A stretch of DNA of 64,000 bases, from positions 868,001 through 932,000 of the forward strand of contig JAUNAC010000001.1 in the NCBI GenBank assembly GCA_030527825.1, in the 5' to 3' direction. The position numbers were made by a program, and so were the translations under genes. This stretch comes from Lautropia sp. GTDB lineage: Bacteria; Pseudomonadota; Gammaproteobacteria; Burkholderiales; Burkholderiaceae_E. Below the pieces are notes generated by a model. That model saw only the letters and a program-made list of their open reading frames with translations. It searched no databases and had not been told where the DNA came from. Shown piece after piece: positions 55,400-64,000 of this stretch (its first letter is position 1; each line of letters begins with the position of its first letter).

Positions 55400-56992
55400 C
55401 TATGGGGCTGAGGATGAGGTGTCAGGTAAGGGCATTGCTGGCTGCCTGGGCGGACTATCGTGAGCGGCGGGGCTGCCATGGCGGTCGGTGGCTGTTGTCC
55501 CGGGGGGCGATGGTGATCGCGGTATAGCCTGCTGCGAGGAATCTGCCGGGGCGTTGGTGTCGTCCTGAACAGGTGTTTTCGCTGAAGGGCTGGATGTGTC
55601 TGCCTCGGTAGGCGCTTGCGCTGCTGCAGCTTCATTGGCGGCCGTCTGCGCCAGTGCGACAGCCAGCGCGGCGGCGCTGGCGGCATCTTCGGGTGAGGGC
55701 GACTGAAGCGAACGGTCGGCTGCCTGGGCGTCTGTCAGTGGGCTGTCAGCCCGCGGATCCATTTCCACCCCAACGGGCGAGACCTGGTCTGTGGCTGCAT
55801 GAAAGGGGAGCCGCTCGTCCATGGGAACGGGTGCGTCATGGTGGACGCGCCACCAGACAAAGACCGCCAGGATGAACGTAAAGAGTGCCATGCTCTGCGG
55901 CAGGCCGTCTGTCCCCAGATATTGCATGGCCAGTCCGCTTGCCAGGGGGCCGATGGCAGCGCCGACGCCATGCAGTAACAGCAGCCCCCGTGCAGCCTCC
56001 AGAGCCTCGCTGGCCGGGAATCGGTCATGGGTCTGGGCAACGGCCATACCGTAGATGGAAAACATGAAGATGCCGAGCAAAAAGGCGATCATCACGTAGT
56101 CATTGGGTGTTGCCCTGCCTTTCAGCGCCACGTCCAGCATGCTGAGTCCCCCCAGTACCAGGGTGGCACCAGCCGCAATGGCGATGAGCATCTCCCGACG
56201 ATCCCGGCAATGATCGGATAGCCAGCCGATGGGCCATTGGGTCAACGCTCCCCCCAGGATGGCCATAGCTGTGAAGTTGGCGATGTCGATATCGGAGAAA
56301 TTCAACGCCCGCCCATAGATGGCGGTCAATGCCCAGAATGCACCCAGCACCAATCCGGAGCAGAGCGCGCCGGCAACACCGGTTGGGGTTCTGCGGGCAA
56401 GTGTGCCAAGGGAAAGGTTGGGGGTGGCAATAGGTAGGGGTTGTGGCACGGGGGTGAGCGCAATGGGCAGGAGCCCCATGCAGAACAGGATGGCTGCGAG
56501 GATGAAGGATTCCAGCACATTCGCCCCATAAAAGGTAATCAGGTATTGGCCAGCTGCCACGGCGGCCAGGTTGACGATCATGTAGACCGCGAAGATGCTG
56601 GCCTGGCCGCCGGGGACGGTCTGGCTGCGTTCATTGAGCCAGCTTTCAATGACCATGTAGATGCCCATCAATGCCAGCCCGTGGAATACCCGGAGCAGCA
56701 GCCAGATCCAGGGATCGGCTACCAGGCCGAAAGACAGTGTCAGAATGGCAGAGATGGCGGCAAAGCTGGCAAAGCAGCGGACATGGCCGACCCGCCGGAT
56801 CAGGATGGGGCATATCCAGCCGCCCGCAATGTAACCGCCGTAATATCCGGACATGATCAGGCCGATCATCAGGTCACTGAAGCCCTCATGGACACCCCGT
56901 AATCCGATGATCATGCTGAGCAGGCCGGAACCTATCAGCAGAAGGCCCATACCGATCAGCAGGGAAGAAATGGACCAGATCGAGCGCAGCAT
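55400..56992 (-). CDS. MFS transporter of the YcaD type with a long Ala/Pro-rich C-terminus
   Basis: About 530 residues. The first 400 are a 12-helix major facilitator whose LRGVHEGFSDLMIGLIMSGYYGGYIAG (split near residues 30-57), VIESWLNERS and HGVGAAIGPLASGLAMQYLG match the YcaD-like group of uncharacterised transporters. The last 130 residues are cytoplasmic and disordered, rich in Ala, Pro, Ser and Asp. The GTG at 57034 is within a hairpin; the ATG at 56992 (MLRSIWS) gives the usual N-terminus. The substrate is unknown. Confidence 0.85.
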   Translation of the reverse strand: MLRSIWSISSLLIGMGLLLIGSGLLSMIIGLRGVHEGFSDLMIGLIMSGYYGGYIAGGWICPILIRRVGHVRCFASFAAISAILTLSFGLVADPWIWLLLRVFHGLALMGIYMVIESWLNERSQTVPGGQASIFAVYMIVNLAAVAAGQYLITFYGANVLESFILAAILFCMGLLPIALTPVPQPLPIATPNLSLGTLARRTPTGVAGALCSGLVLGAFWALTAIYGRALNFSDIDIANFTAMAILGGALTQWPIGWLSDHCRDRREMLIAIAAGATLVLGGLSMLDVALKGRATPNDYVMIAFLLGIFMFSIYGMAVAQTHDRFPASEALEAARGLLLLHGVGAAIGPLASGLAMQYLGTDGLPQSMALFTFILAVFVWWRVHHDAPVPMDERLPFHAATDQVSPVGVEMDPRADSPLTDAQAADRSLQSPSPEDAASAAALAVALAQTAANEAAAAQAPTEADTSSPSAKTPVQDDTNAPADSSQQAIPRSPSPPGTTATDRHGSPAAHDSPPRQPAMPLPDTSSSAP

Positions 56993-57021
56993 GGTCAGGG
57001 CAGGAAAGCGGGCTTTATGGT

Positions 57022-57056
57022 ACGGGCAGGTCACGGGACTGCCGTGACCTGCCCGT
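57022..57056. terminator. Long perfect hairpin between the M16 peptidase and MFS genes
   Basis: A 15-base perfect stem (ACGGGCAGGTCACGG with its complement) around the loop GACTG. On the minus strand it lies 42 bases after the M16 stop and 30 bases before the MFS start. No T run follows, so it may end transcription only partly, or protect or control the downstream message. Confidence 0.6.
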
Positions 57057-57097
57057 TTCCGGTGGGTTTCAAACCGATGGAGAGATCAGCCGGGAGG

Positions 57098-60043
57098 TCA
57101 TTGAGCCCGGTGCTGATGCGGTTCGGACGACGGGCTGCCTTCGGCCGGGAAGGAGCCTGCACTGATGGTTAGCGCCTTTTTCGGATCAAACCACTTGCGG
57201 AAGGCTGCATTCACCTGCGCCAGGGTCAGGGCACGAAGTTGTGCTTCACGCCGCGTCCAGCGGCTCATGTCTGTCTGCCAGAACAGGTTGCTGGCCAGCA
57301 GCATGGTGACATTCGCTTCACTGGCCAGATACTGGCGACGCTGATCCAGCAGCGCACTACGGGCAGCATCCAGCTCATTCTGGGTAAAGCCCTTTGCATG
57401 GATTGCGTCAACTTCTTCCTGGAGCGCTTTTTGCAGCCGCCCGATGTTGGCCGGGGCGAGGATGGCCTGAATATCGATGGTGGCGTTGTTGACATCCCGG
57501 CTGGCTTCAAGCTCACTATAGGCGCCATAGCTGATGCTTTCCTGTTCTCGGAGCCGCTGGAACAGGCGGGCATCGGCAGAACCGCCAAGAAGATGAATGG
57601 CCATCGCCAGGGCGGGGTAGTCCGGATGATCTTCGGACAGCGGTATGCGGCGAGACTGCAGCAGCACGGCATTAGCCTTGTCCGGTACGCGCAGCATGAC
57701 CGAGTCATCGGGCAGATCGTAGTAATCCCGCCGGATCCGCTCATAAGGCTGAGGGCTTTTCCAGTCGCCTAGCAGTGTTTGCAGATCGGCCTTGATGGTT
57801 TCAGGATCGACATGGCCGACCAGCGTAAACTGGCCATGCGAGGCGCCGGCAAAATCGTGCCAGAAGGTGGCCAGTCGCTGCGCGGTCTGAACCTTGAGGT
57901 CAGCCGCGATCTCGTCGGGTGTACGGTGGTGACGCGGGTCCTCCTTCGGATAGGCGTGGCCGCGGGCCGCCAGTGCCTCCTCGGCCATGGCTTCTGGCTG
58001 ATGGCTGCGCGCCTTGATGGACGAGAGCACGCTGTCACGGCGTTCCTGGAAGATATCCTGCGGAAACACCGGTTCACGCAGCGCGCCGACCGCCAGAGTG
58101 AGCGCATCTTTCAGGTGGCTAGCCGGCACACTGAGGGACATCTGCACCCCGGCCTCATTGGCATTAACCGCCAGTTGGGCGTCCAGCATCCGCAGTTTGT
58201 CCTGAAGCACCTGGCGCGACATATGTTTGGTGCCGGCCAGCATCATCTCGTCGATGAGATCAGCCTCACGCCAGCGGCCGGACAGATTTTGCAGGTTGCC
58301 CCATTGCAGATTCAAGGCCACGTTCACCCGGTCACCCTTGACCTTGCGGGGCAGGATGGCGTAACGCAGCCCGCTGGCCAGTTGTCCCACCTGGGTGCGT
58401 TCCGTGATGCTGGCGGGGGTCAGCGCGATGTCTGCCTTGAAGGTTTCACCCTTTTGCCAGTGATGATCCTTCAGCAGTGCCGCGATATCGGGGCGGGAGG
58501 GATTGGGTGCGCGAACGGGCTTCTGGGTGGGCAGATACCAGGCCAGGGTCCGGTTGTCCCGTACCAGCCAACGATGGCCGGCTGCCCGGATATCGTCCAG
58601 CGTGATGGTCTGGGCCCAGTCGGCATGAGCAAAAGGCAGCCGCCAGTCACCCTCGGCCACGGCCTCGGTCAATGCCATGGCGAGCGATTCAGGATCATCC
58701 GAGAGGCGCTGTATGCCGTTCTTGATGTCCTGCCGGGTCCGCTCCAGCGCTTCCTGTGACAGGGGCAGCTCCCCTTCGACCACCTTGCGCATGGTGTCCC
58801 AGACTGATTGGCGCTGTTCCTCGTTGCGCAAGGTGGCGCTGAAGATCAGCATGCCCGGGTCGTACAGATCCGACATGCTGGCGCCTACGTCGACAGTCAG
58901 CCCTGTTTTGACCAGCTGGCGATACAGGGGACCGTCTGGCTCGCGAGCCAGCATGTCGCCCAGCATGGACAGGGCCACACTGTCCCGCGTGGCGCCAGCC
59001 GGGGTGTGGTAGCCCGCCAGGAGCAATGGAACACCGCCGGTGCGGCGCACGACGATATCGCGTTCGCCCTGTTGTGTCGGATCCAGGGTATAGGGTTGAG
59101 GAATAGGGGTGTCCGGCTGTGCGATACCGCCGAATTGGCGCTGAACTGCGGCAAGTGTGGCAGCTTCCTCAAACTGGCCGGTGATGATGAGCACAGCATT
59201 ATCAGGACGGTAATAGCGCTCGTAGAACGTTTGCAGGCGAGATGGTGCCACGGCGTCCAGATCAGACAGCACGCCAATGACTGAGCGACTATAGGGATGG
59301 AAGCCGTAGGCAGTGGCCATCAGCTGGTGGTAAAGAACGGTGCTGGCCCGGTTTTCGTTGGACTCCATTTCGTTGATGACGATCGGACGCTCACTCTTGA
59401 GTTTGCCGGCATCAATATGAATATGTTGCATGGTGTCAGCCAGCCAGGACAGCATCCAGTCACGGGTACTGTCGCTGGCATTGAACTGGCCAAAATAATT
59501 GGTACGGTCGTACCAGGTCGTGCCGTTCCAGTCGATGCCGCGGCGGGTCAGCTCTTTTTTAGGGTCGGGAATCTGTTCCGTGCCCTTGAACATCATATGT
59601 TCCAAGAGGTGTGCCATACCGGCCTCACCTGGGCCCTCGTGGCGCGATCCTACCTTGTAGACCAGGTTAATGGTCATGGTAGGTTTTGATTCATCCGGGC
59701 CGAGCAGCACGGTCAGCCCATTGCGCAGCCGGTATTCCGTAATGCCGTTGATCGGCTGGCCGACCTGCATCACACCGGCCGGCAGTGCCGGCGCGGCATC
59801 GGGCGTGGATGCCTGCGGCGTGGCGCTGGCGGCGGAGGGTTGTTCCGCGGCAGCCGACTGTCCAGCCTGCAGGGGCAAGGTGATGGTGCTGCTCAAGAGC
59901 ACTCCCCCCAGCAGGGCCAGGCGAAGGGCTTTGTAGATGCGTGAATGCTGCCCGGGCCGGTCAGCACAGGTGTGGTACTGCCGGCTGACGGGGGGGCGGG
60001 TACGGTGGTGTGAAGGGGCGCGCAGGGGCATCGGGGGCTCCAT
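57098..60043 (-). CDS. M16-family zinc metallopeptidase, two-domain, exported
   Basis: About 981 residues. A long N-terminal lead with a hydrophobic signal segment (ALRLALLGGVLLSSTITLPL) suggests export. The first M16 domain holds the inverted zinc motif in MAHLLEHMMFKGTEQ (HxxEH), with the downstream Glu in VINEMESNENRAS; the second domain (from about residue 520) lacks HxxEH and ends in the typical ARSALLDQRRQYLASEANV region. This is the layout of the pitrilysin-like zinc proteases of proteobacteria. The frame starts at a TTG at 60061; ATGs at 60043 and 60031 are likelier. The physiological substrate is unknown. Confidence 0.88.
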   Translation of the reverse strand: MEPPMPLRAPSHHRTRPPVSRQYHTCADRPGQHSRIYKALRLALLGGVLLSSTITLPLQAGQSAAAEQPSAASATPQASTPDAAPALPAGVMQVGQPINGITEYRLRNGLTVLLGPDESKPTMTINLVYKVGSRHEGPGEAGMAHLLEHMMFKGTEQIPDPKKELTRRGIDWNGTTWYDRTNYFGQFNASDSTRDWMLSWLADTMQHIHIDAGKLKSERPIVINEMESNENRASTVLYHQLMATAYGFHPYSRSVIGVLSDLDAVAPSRLQTFYERYYRPDNAVLIITGQFEEAATLAAVQRQFGGIAQPDTPIPQPYTLDPTQQGERDIVVRRTGGVPLLLAGYHTPAGATRDSVALSMLGDMLAREPDGPLYRQLVKTGLTVDVGASMSDLYDPGMLIFSATLRNEEQRQSVWDTMRKVVEGELPLSQEALERTRQDIKNGIQRLSDDPESLAMALTEAVAEGDWRLPFAHADWAQTITLDDIRAAGHRWLVRDNRTLAWYLPTQKPVRAPNPSRPDIAALLKDHHWQKGETFKADIALTPASITERTQVGQLASGLRYAILPRKVKGDRVNVALNLQWGNLQNLSGRWREADLIDEMMLAGTKHMSRQVLQDKLRMLDAQLAVNANEAGVQMSLSVPASHLKDALTLAVGALREPVFPQDIFQERRDSVLSSIKARSHQPEAMAEEALAARGHAYPKEDPRHHRTPDEIAADLKVQTAQRLATFWHDFAGASHGQFTLVGHVDPETIKADLQTLLGDWKSPQPYERIRRDYYDLPDDSVMLRVPDKANAVLLQSRRIPLSEDHPDYPALAMAIHLLGGSADARLFQRLREQESISYGAYSELEASRDVNNATIDIQAILAPANIGRLQKALQEEVDAIHAKGFTQNELDAARSALLDQRRQYLASEANVTMLLASNLFWQTDMSRWTRREAQLRALTLAQVNAAFRKWFDPKKALTISAGSFPAEGSPSSEPHQHRAQ

Positions 60044-60179
60044 GAAAGACGGGAATGCCAAATCTTACCGGCTGACCGATTCATTAACGTGCGAACGTTG
60101 CCATGGTGCACAAAGGGCTGAGTATGGCGCCGGAATGATGGCGTGCAGCCCGTCAATAAAAGTTGCCAACCAGGGGCAG

Positions 60180-60209
60180 AAAAAACGGCACATCAGGAGG
60201 ATGTGCCGT
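60180..60209 (-). terminator. Rho-independent terminator after norB
   Basis: On the minus strand, a ten-base perfect stem (ACGGCACATC and its complement) with a five-base loop followed by six T. It is about 75 bases past the norB stop. A second small hairpin (GCTGGCG/CGCCAGC) lies at 60216-60233, between it and the gene. Confidence 0.93.
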
Positions 60210-60283
60210 CAGGGAGCTGGCGCTTTCGCCAGCCGGTATCCCGCTGGTCCAGGCCGTCAATGGCCCGGGTTGTGCGGATCTGC

Positions 60284-62569
60284 TCAGCTCGTCTGAACCG
60301 AGGCCGATGTTTTGGCTGGCGTACTGCCTGATTCCTTGTGAGTCAATCCGATGACCATCTGCAGACCATAGGCGGCCGCACCGGCGATGAAGATCATGTC
60401 ACCGATGGTACGTACCCACCTCAGGGTATGAATGATCGGCGTCTGGTGGATGAATTCAGCACTGCGTGCCCACCAGAGACCGACGCTGATGGAGGCGTTG
60501 GCCTGAATGATGCCAATCGGCAGCAGGCTGGTGAACAGCATGAGAGCCAATCCGAGGTTCAGTGCTACGAAGCTGATCCCCATGAGCCGGTCGTTCAGAC
60601 GAAGTGATGGGCGGATGTAGCGCAAAACCATCAGCGAGAAGCCCAGGGCAAGAAATCCATAGACGCCGAACAGGGCGGCATGGCCATGATTGGGCGCTGT
60701 GTTCAGTCCCTGCAGATAGTAGAGCGAGATCGGCGGATTGATGAGAAACCCGAATACGCCAGCCCCGACCATGTTCCAGAAGGAGACCGAGATGAAAAAC
60801 ATGAGTGGCCAGCGCATGGGAGCCATCCAGATGGCCTTGTGCTGTACGGTCCAGTTTTCAAAAGCGTCATAGCCCAACAGAACCAGGGGAACGACTTCCA
60901 GGGCGGAGAACATGGCCCCGATGGCGGTGATCGGGGTGGTCGTGCCCGAGAAATACAGGTGGTGGAAGGTGCCAGGGATGCCGCCGATCAGAAAGAGCAT
61001 GGCAGCCAGCAGACTGGCTGTGGTGGCCGTGTGCTTGCTGACGACGCCCAGGTTGTAGAAGATGAAGCCGACGGAGCAGGTGGCAAAGACTTCGAAGAAA
61101 CCCTCAACCCAGAGGTGCACGACCCACCAGCGCCAGTACTCCATGATGGAGATGTGCGTCTGTTCACCATAGAAGAGCGCCGGTGCGTAGAAGACGCCAA
61201 TGGAGATGGCTGCCAGGGTGAACAGCACCAGCAGGCTTTTGTCGCCCGGGACACGCAGCGCGCCGATGATGCCGCGCAACATCAGCACCAGCCACAGAAC
61301 CAGACCGATGAACAGCGCGATCTGCCAGATACGGCCAAGCTCGACATATTCGTAGCCCTGATGGCCGAACCAGAAATTGAGCTGGCTGCTCATCCAGCCT
61401 TTCAGGGCGATGAACTGACCCAGGAACGAGCCGGCCACCACCACGATCAGCGCCCAGAAGAGCACGTTGACCCCCAGTTTCTGGAATTTCGGATCCCGTC
61501 CGCCATTGATGATCGGTACCAGGAACAAACCGGCTGCCAGAAAGCCGGTGGCGATCCAGAAGATGGATGCCTGGATGTGCCAGGTACGGGTCAGACTGTA
61601 AGGCAGGTATTCCGACAAGGGAATGCCGTAGAAGTTTTGCCCTTCCACCGTATAGTGCGCTGTTGCACCGCCCAGCAGCACCTGCACCAGAAAGAGCGCA
61701 GCGACTACCAGCAGGTATTTGCCCAGCGCCTTCTGGGAAGGGGTGAGGGAGATGAGGGTGAGAGGGTCGCGGGAAGGCGCTTCGACCTCGACGTGCTGCT
61801 GATGGGTAAAGAAGGCCCAGATCCAGATGATCGTGCCGATGCCGAAGATCAGTGTGACCACCGATGCGATTGACCAGATCACGTTTTCGGGGGTGGGCTC
61901 GTTGCCGATCAGGGGTTCGTGCGGCCAGTTGTTGGTATAGGTGACATTCAGGCCGGGGCGGTTGGTAGAAGCAGCCCAGGCTGACCAGAAGATGAACGCG
62001 TTGAGCTTGGCCCGTTTTTCAGGGTCTGCCAGCGTGTTTTCTTTCATGGCATAGTCCGACCGGGTCGAGCGCAGGGCCGGATCGTTGCCGAACAGTCGGT
62101 CATAGTACGCGGCATTGGCCATGATGGAGCGGATGCGGTCATCCGACAGCGTCACCCTTCTGGTCACTGGATCATAGGTATTTTTGCGAAAAGCTACCTT
62201 GGAGTCGTAACTCAGCGTGGCTTTGTCGCGATCAGAGAGCTGGGCGAAGGCTTTGCCATACTGACGCTGGGCCTGCTGGTCGAGCCAGCCGAGCACTTCG
62301 CGGTGCAGCCAGTCGGCCGACCAGTCCGGCGCCTGATAGGCACCGTGGCCCCAGACAGATCCGACCGACATGCCGCCGATGGATTGCCAAGCACTCTGGC
62401 CGTCGTGAATATCTTGCTCGCTGTAGATGATTTTGCCGGATTCGCTTACAAATGCGCTCGGAATTGGCGGACGACCGTTATAAACCTCTTTGCCAAAATA
62501 ACCGAGCACGGTGAACGAACCGATCAGGATGATGGCCAGAATCACCCAAAGTCGTTTGTACTCTTTCAT
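60284..62569 (-). CDS. norB: Quinol-dependent nitric oxide reductase (qNor, NorB/NorZ)
   Basis: A 761-residue membrane enzyme that reduces NO to N2O with electrons from quinol. The N-terminal extension (about 220 residues, one helix and a periplasmic domain without any CxxCH haem c motif) followed by about 13 helices defines qNor and not cNorB. Metal ligands are visible: TRTWHIQASIFW, YWRWWVVHLWVEGFFEVF, GTFHHLYFSG and NHGHAALFGVYGF. It needs no NorC and works alone. An FNR/DNR-type box lies 78 bases upstream. It would protect the cell from NO made from nitrite produced by NarGHI. Confidence 0.97.
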   Translation of the reverse strand: MKEYKRLWVILAIILIGSFTVLGYFGKEVYNGRPPIPSAFVSESGKIIYSEQDIHDGQSAWQSIGGMSVGSVWGHGAYQAPDWSADWLHREVLGWLDQQAQRQYGKAFAQLSDRDKATLSYDSKVAFRKNTYDPVTRRVTLSDDRIRSIMANAAYYDRLFGNDPALRSTRSDYAMKENTLADPEKRAKLNAFIFWSAWAASTNRPGLNVTYTNNWPHEPLIGNEPTPENVIWSIASVVTLIFGIGTIIWIWAFFTHQQHVEVEAPSRDPLTLISLTPSQKALGKYLLVVAALFLVQVLLGGATAHYTVEGQNFYGIPLSEYLPYSLTRTWHIQASIFWIATGFLAAGLFLVPIINGGRDPKFQKLGVNVLFWALIVVVAGSFLGQFIALKGWMSSQLNFWFGHQGYEYVELGRIWQIALFIGLVLWLVLMLRGIIGALRVPGDKSLLVLFTLAAISIGVFYAPALFYGEQTHISIMEYWRWWVVHLWVEGFFEVFATCSVGFIFYNLGVVSKHTATTASLLAAMLFLIGGIPGTFHHLYFSGTTTPITAIGAMFSALEVVPLVLLGYDAFENWTVQHKAIWMAPMRWPLMFFISVSFWNMVGAGVFGFLINPPISLYYLQGLNTAPNHGHAALFGVYGFLALGFSLMVLRYIRPSLRLNDRLMGISFVALNLGLALMLFTSLLPIGIIQANASISVGLWWARSAEFIHQTPIIHTLRWVRTIGDMIFIAGAAAYGLQMVIGLTHKESGSTPAKTSASVQTS

Positions 62570-62646
62570 GGAAATATCCCGGATGGATGGAGGGCAGCCC
62601 TATGCTGTCGCTTTACGGATTGTTGCAGTGCATTTCCAGGCCGGGA

Positions 62647-62660
62647 TTGATGAAAATCAA
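62647..62660. promoter_or_regulatory. FNR/DNR-type box TTGAT-GAAA-ATCAA
   Basis: A perfect match to the FNR/DNR consensus dyad (TTGAT, four bases, ATCAA). It lies between norB (starts 62569, minus) and the MOSC gene (starts 62801, plus). Its centre is 84 bases from the norB start codon, a usual place for anaerobic or NO-dependent activation of norB. Confidence 0.85.
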
Positions 62661-62800
62661 TTACTTATTTGCAATGGAAGATATTGGTATAAATAAAAAT
62701 AATTGCCTTTTCCAGCATGGACCTAAAGCATGGGCAACGATATTCTCATCGCAGCCGCCAGAGGTCGTTTGCGTGTGTTCAGTCAGGGGAGGCTGTCTGT

Positions 62801-63640
62801 ATGGTGAAAGTCGATGGGCTGTTTGTTTATCCTGTCAAATCATGTGCGGGCATCCCGTACGCCGAGGCGGCGCTGCTGGAAACCGGACTGGCCCACGACC
62901 GGCAGTGGATGCTGGTCGATGCGGATGGGCATTTCATGACGCAGCGGGCTTATCCCGCGATGGCCAGTATACAGACCGCGCTGGAAGATGGTTATCTGGT
63001 TCTGCGGGCGCCGGGCATGGCCGACACGACCAAGGTGCCGATCGCGGATTTTGACTGCAAGGCTGCCCCGCGGCTGCAGACCAGGGTCTGGAAAACGACG
63101 GTGGAGACACTGGTGGAGCACGCCGGGGTGAACGAGTGGCTCTGCCAGTATCTTGGTCAGGCAGTGCGGCTGGTGCGTGCCGACCCTGGTTTTCGGCGGG
63201 TCTGTGAGGGGGTTGCCGGGATGGGTGAGGATGTGACCACCTGGCTGTCCGACCGTCATCCGCTGCTGGTGATTTCACAGGCGTCGCTGAACGAGTTGAA
63301 TCAACGGCTGGCCCGGCATGGCGAGAAGCCGGTGGCGATGCAGCGGTTTCGGCCCAATATCGTGCTCGATGACGCGGTCCTTGCACCCCATGACGAAGAT
63401 GACATGGCCCTGCTGCGGGGGCCTGACTATGTCCTGTCAATGATTGCGCCCTGCGCCCGCTGCACTATCCCCAACCTGAACGTGGCAGAGGGCATATTTG
63501 AAGCCGAGCCAGCCCGCACGATGCGTGAATACCGCCTCAACCGCAAGGGGGACAATGTGCTGTTCGGCATGCACGCCTTTGTGAAGACGGGTGCCGGCCG
63601 GGCCACCATCAGGGTCGGGGATGCTCTGGTGCCGGAATAG
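62801..63640 (+). CDS. MOSC-domain protein (YcbX-like, without ferredoxin domain)
   Basis: A 279-residue protein with an N-terminal MOSC_N beta-barrel domain (VDGLFVYPVKSCAGIPYAEA, HDRQWMLVDADGHFMTQR) and a MOSC domain (FRPNIVLDD, then the conserved cysteine stretch CARCTIPNLN near residue 218). These domains bind molybdenum cofactor and occur in YcbX and the eukaryotic mARC N-reductases, where this Cys ligates molybdenum. The C-terminal [2Fe-2S] domain of YcbX is absent. GGGGAGG lies about eight bases before the ATG. The frame opens at 62717, but the conserved start is at 62801. Confidence 0.88.
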   Translation: MVKVDGLFVYPVKSCAGIPYAEAALLETGLAHDRQWMLVDADGHFMTQRAYPAMASIQTALEDGYLVLRAPGMADTTKVPIADFDCKAAPRLQTRVWKTTVETLVEHAGVNEWLCQYLGQAVRLVRADPGFRRVCEGVAGMGEDVTTWLSDRHPLLVISQASLNELNQRLARHGEKPVAMQRFRPNIVLDDAVLAPHDEDDMALLRGPDYVLSMIAPCARCTIPNLNVAEGIFEAEPARTMREYRLNRKGDNVLFGMHAFVKTGAGRATIRVGDALVPE

Positions 63641-63655
63641 GTGCCCGGCTTGTCC

Positions 63656-64000
63656 CTATTTGCGTGACAGTGCCTGATCGATCATGCGGGAGAGCTGATA
63701 CGCGACGCAGGTTTCGGTGAAGGTGGCCGCCGCCGCCTGCCGTTCAGGCTGGGCTGCATCCAGATCAATCCGGCCGGTAGATGCCCAGTAGTCGATCATG
63801 TCGTAACGATGCAGGTAGGGCTGTTCGTGCAGGTTCATCGTCCAGCGGATGTACTGGCGATAGTCGTCGGTCCGATAGAAAGCTTCGAACTGGGGGTGAT
63901 AGGGTGGGTCCATCACGATGGTGTCGATGTGCTGCCGGTGCAGTTGTTCCAGACCGCGATCCAGTGCCCGGGCCATGCTGGCCGGAGGCAGCCCCCGGCT
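63656..64000 (-). CDS. Unknown protein, C-terminal 114 residues (5' end beyond window)
   Basis: Only the end of the gene is visible; the frame is open to the last base. The segment contains RALDRGLEQLHRQHIDTIV, MDPPYHPQFEAFYRTDDY and a Tyr/His-rich YLHRYDMIDYW. I do not recognise the family with confidence; the DPPYHP and following pattern could belong to an SGNH-hydrolase-like exported protein, which is a guess. It is convergent with the MOSC gene, 15 bases apart. Confidence 0.6.
   Translation of the reverse strand, partial: SRGLPPASMARALDRGLEQLHRQHIDTIVMDPPYHPQFEAFYRTDDYRQYIRWTMNLHEQPYLHRYDMIDYWASTGRIDLDAAQPERQAAAATFTETCVAYQLSRMIDQALSRK

Overview
The window looks like the chromosome of a denitrifying betaproteobacterium, most likely from Burkholderiales. 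The reasons are the block polyprenyl synthase (ispB) / rplU / rpmA / obgE, a type IV pilus pilB-pilC pair, a narK1-narK2-narGHJI-ppiC-narXL locus, a quinol-type nitric oxide reductase and a branched-chain amino-acid ABC operon. No phage, insertion sequence, CRISPR array or rRNA was seen. There is one tRNA gene, tRNA-Pro(CGG). The core genes in the right third are visibly richer in G+C than the narK and hydroxyproline genes.

Layout. 1-2.8 kb: pilC (cut by the window edge) and pilB, minus strand. 3.2-16.3 kb: a complete nitrate respiration block on the plus strand with two transporters, narGHJI, a cytoplasmic parvulin and the NarX/NarL two-component system. 16.4-20.1 kb: a molybdenum block on the minus strand (modA-modB-modC-nifQ-like-modE) that would supply the molybdenum cofactor of NarG. 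20.2 kb: a ModE-type operator between modA and a divergent BtuB-like TonB receptor. 22.4-24.7 kb: an HSL-type hydrolase and a methionine-type aminotransferase. 24.7-31.8 kb: a GntR/FCD regulator facing a five-gene operon that encodes degradation of 4-hydroxyproline to 2-oxoglutarate, with its own symporter. 31.9-39.1 kb: thiol peroxidase, then an apparently iron-regulated group (secreted propeller-like protein, S41 lipoprotein protease, siderophore receptor) with two Fur-like boxes. 39.7-43.1 kb: tRNA-Pro, ispB, rplU-rpmA-obgE. 43.2-45.4 kb: a second S41 lipoprotein protease coupled to an unknown lipoprotein. 45.6-49.3 kb: ettA and pepD. 49.4-55.2 kb: livK-livHMGF followed directly by a NeuD/PglD-type acetyltransferase whose reading frame is broken by a heptanucleotide tandem repeat. 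55.4-63.6 kb: a YcaD-like MFS protein, an M16 peptidase, quinol-dependent NO reductase and a divergent MOSC protein with an FNR/DNR-type box between them. The window ends in a partial unknown gene.

How the parts fit. Nitrate is imported (NarK1/K2), reduced by the molybdoenzyme NarGHI and sensed by NarX/NarL; molybdate supply is controlled by ModE; NO is removed by NorB. A nitrite reductase is not in this window. The most notable points are the shared ModE operator, which makes the TonB receptor a candidate outer-membrane molybdenum importer, the repeat-interrupted acetyltransferase, a NifQ-like protein without the C-terminal cysteine cluster, and about 36 kb of accessory metabolism lying between pilB and the tRNA-Pro/ispB block.
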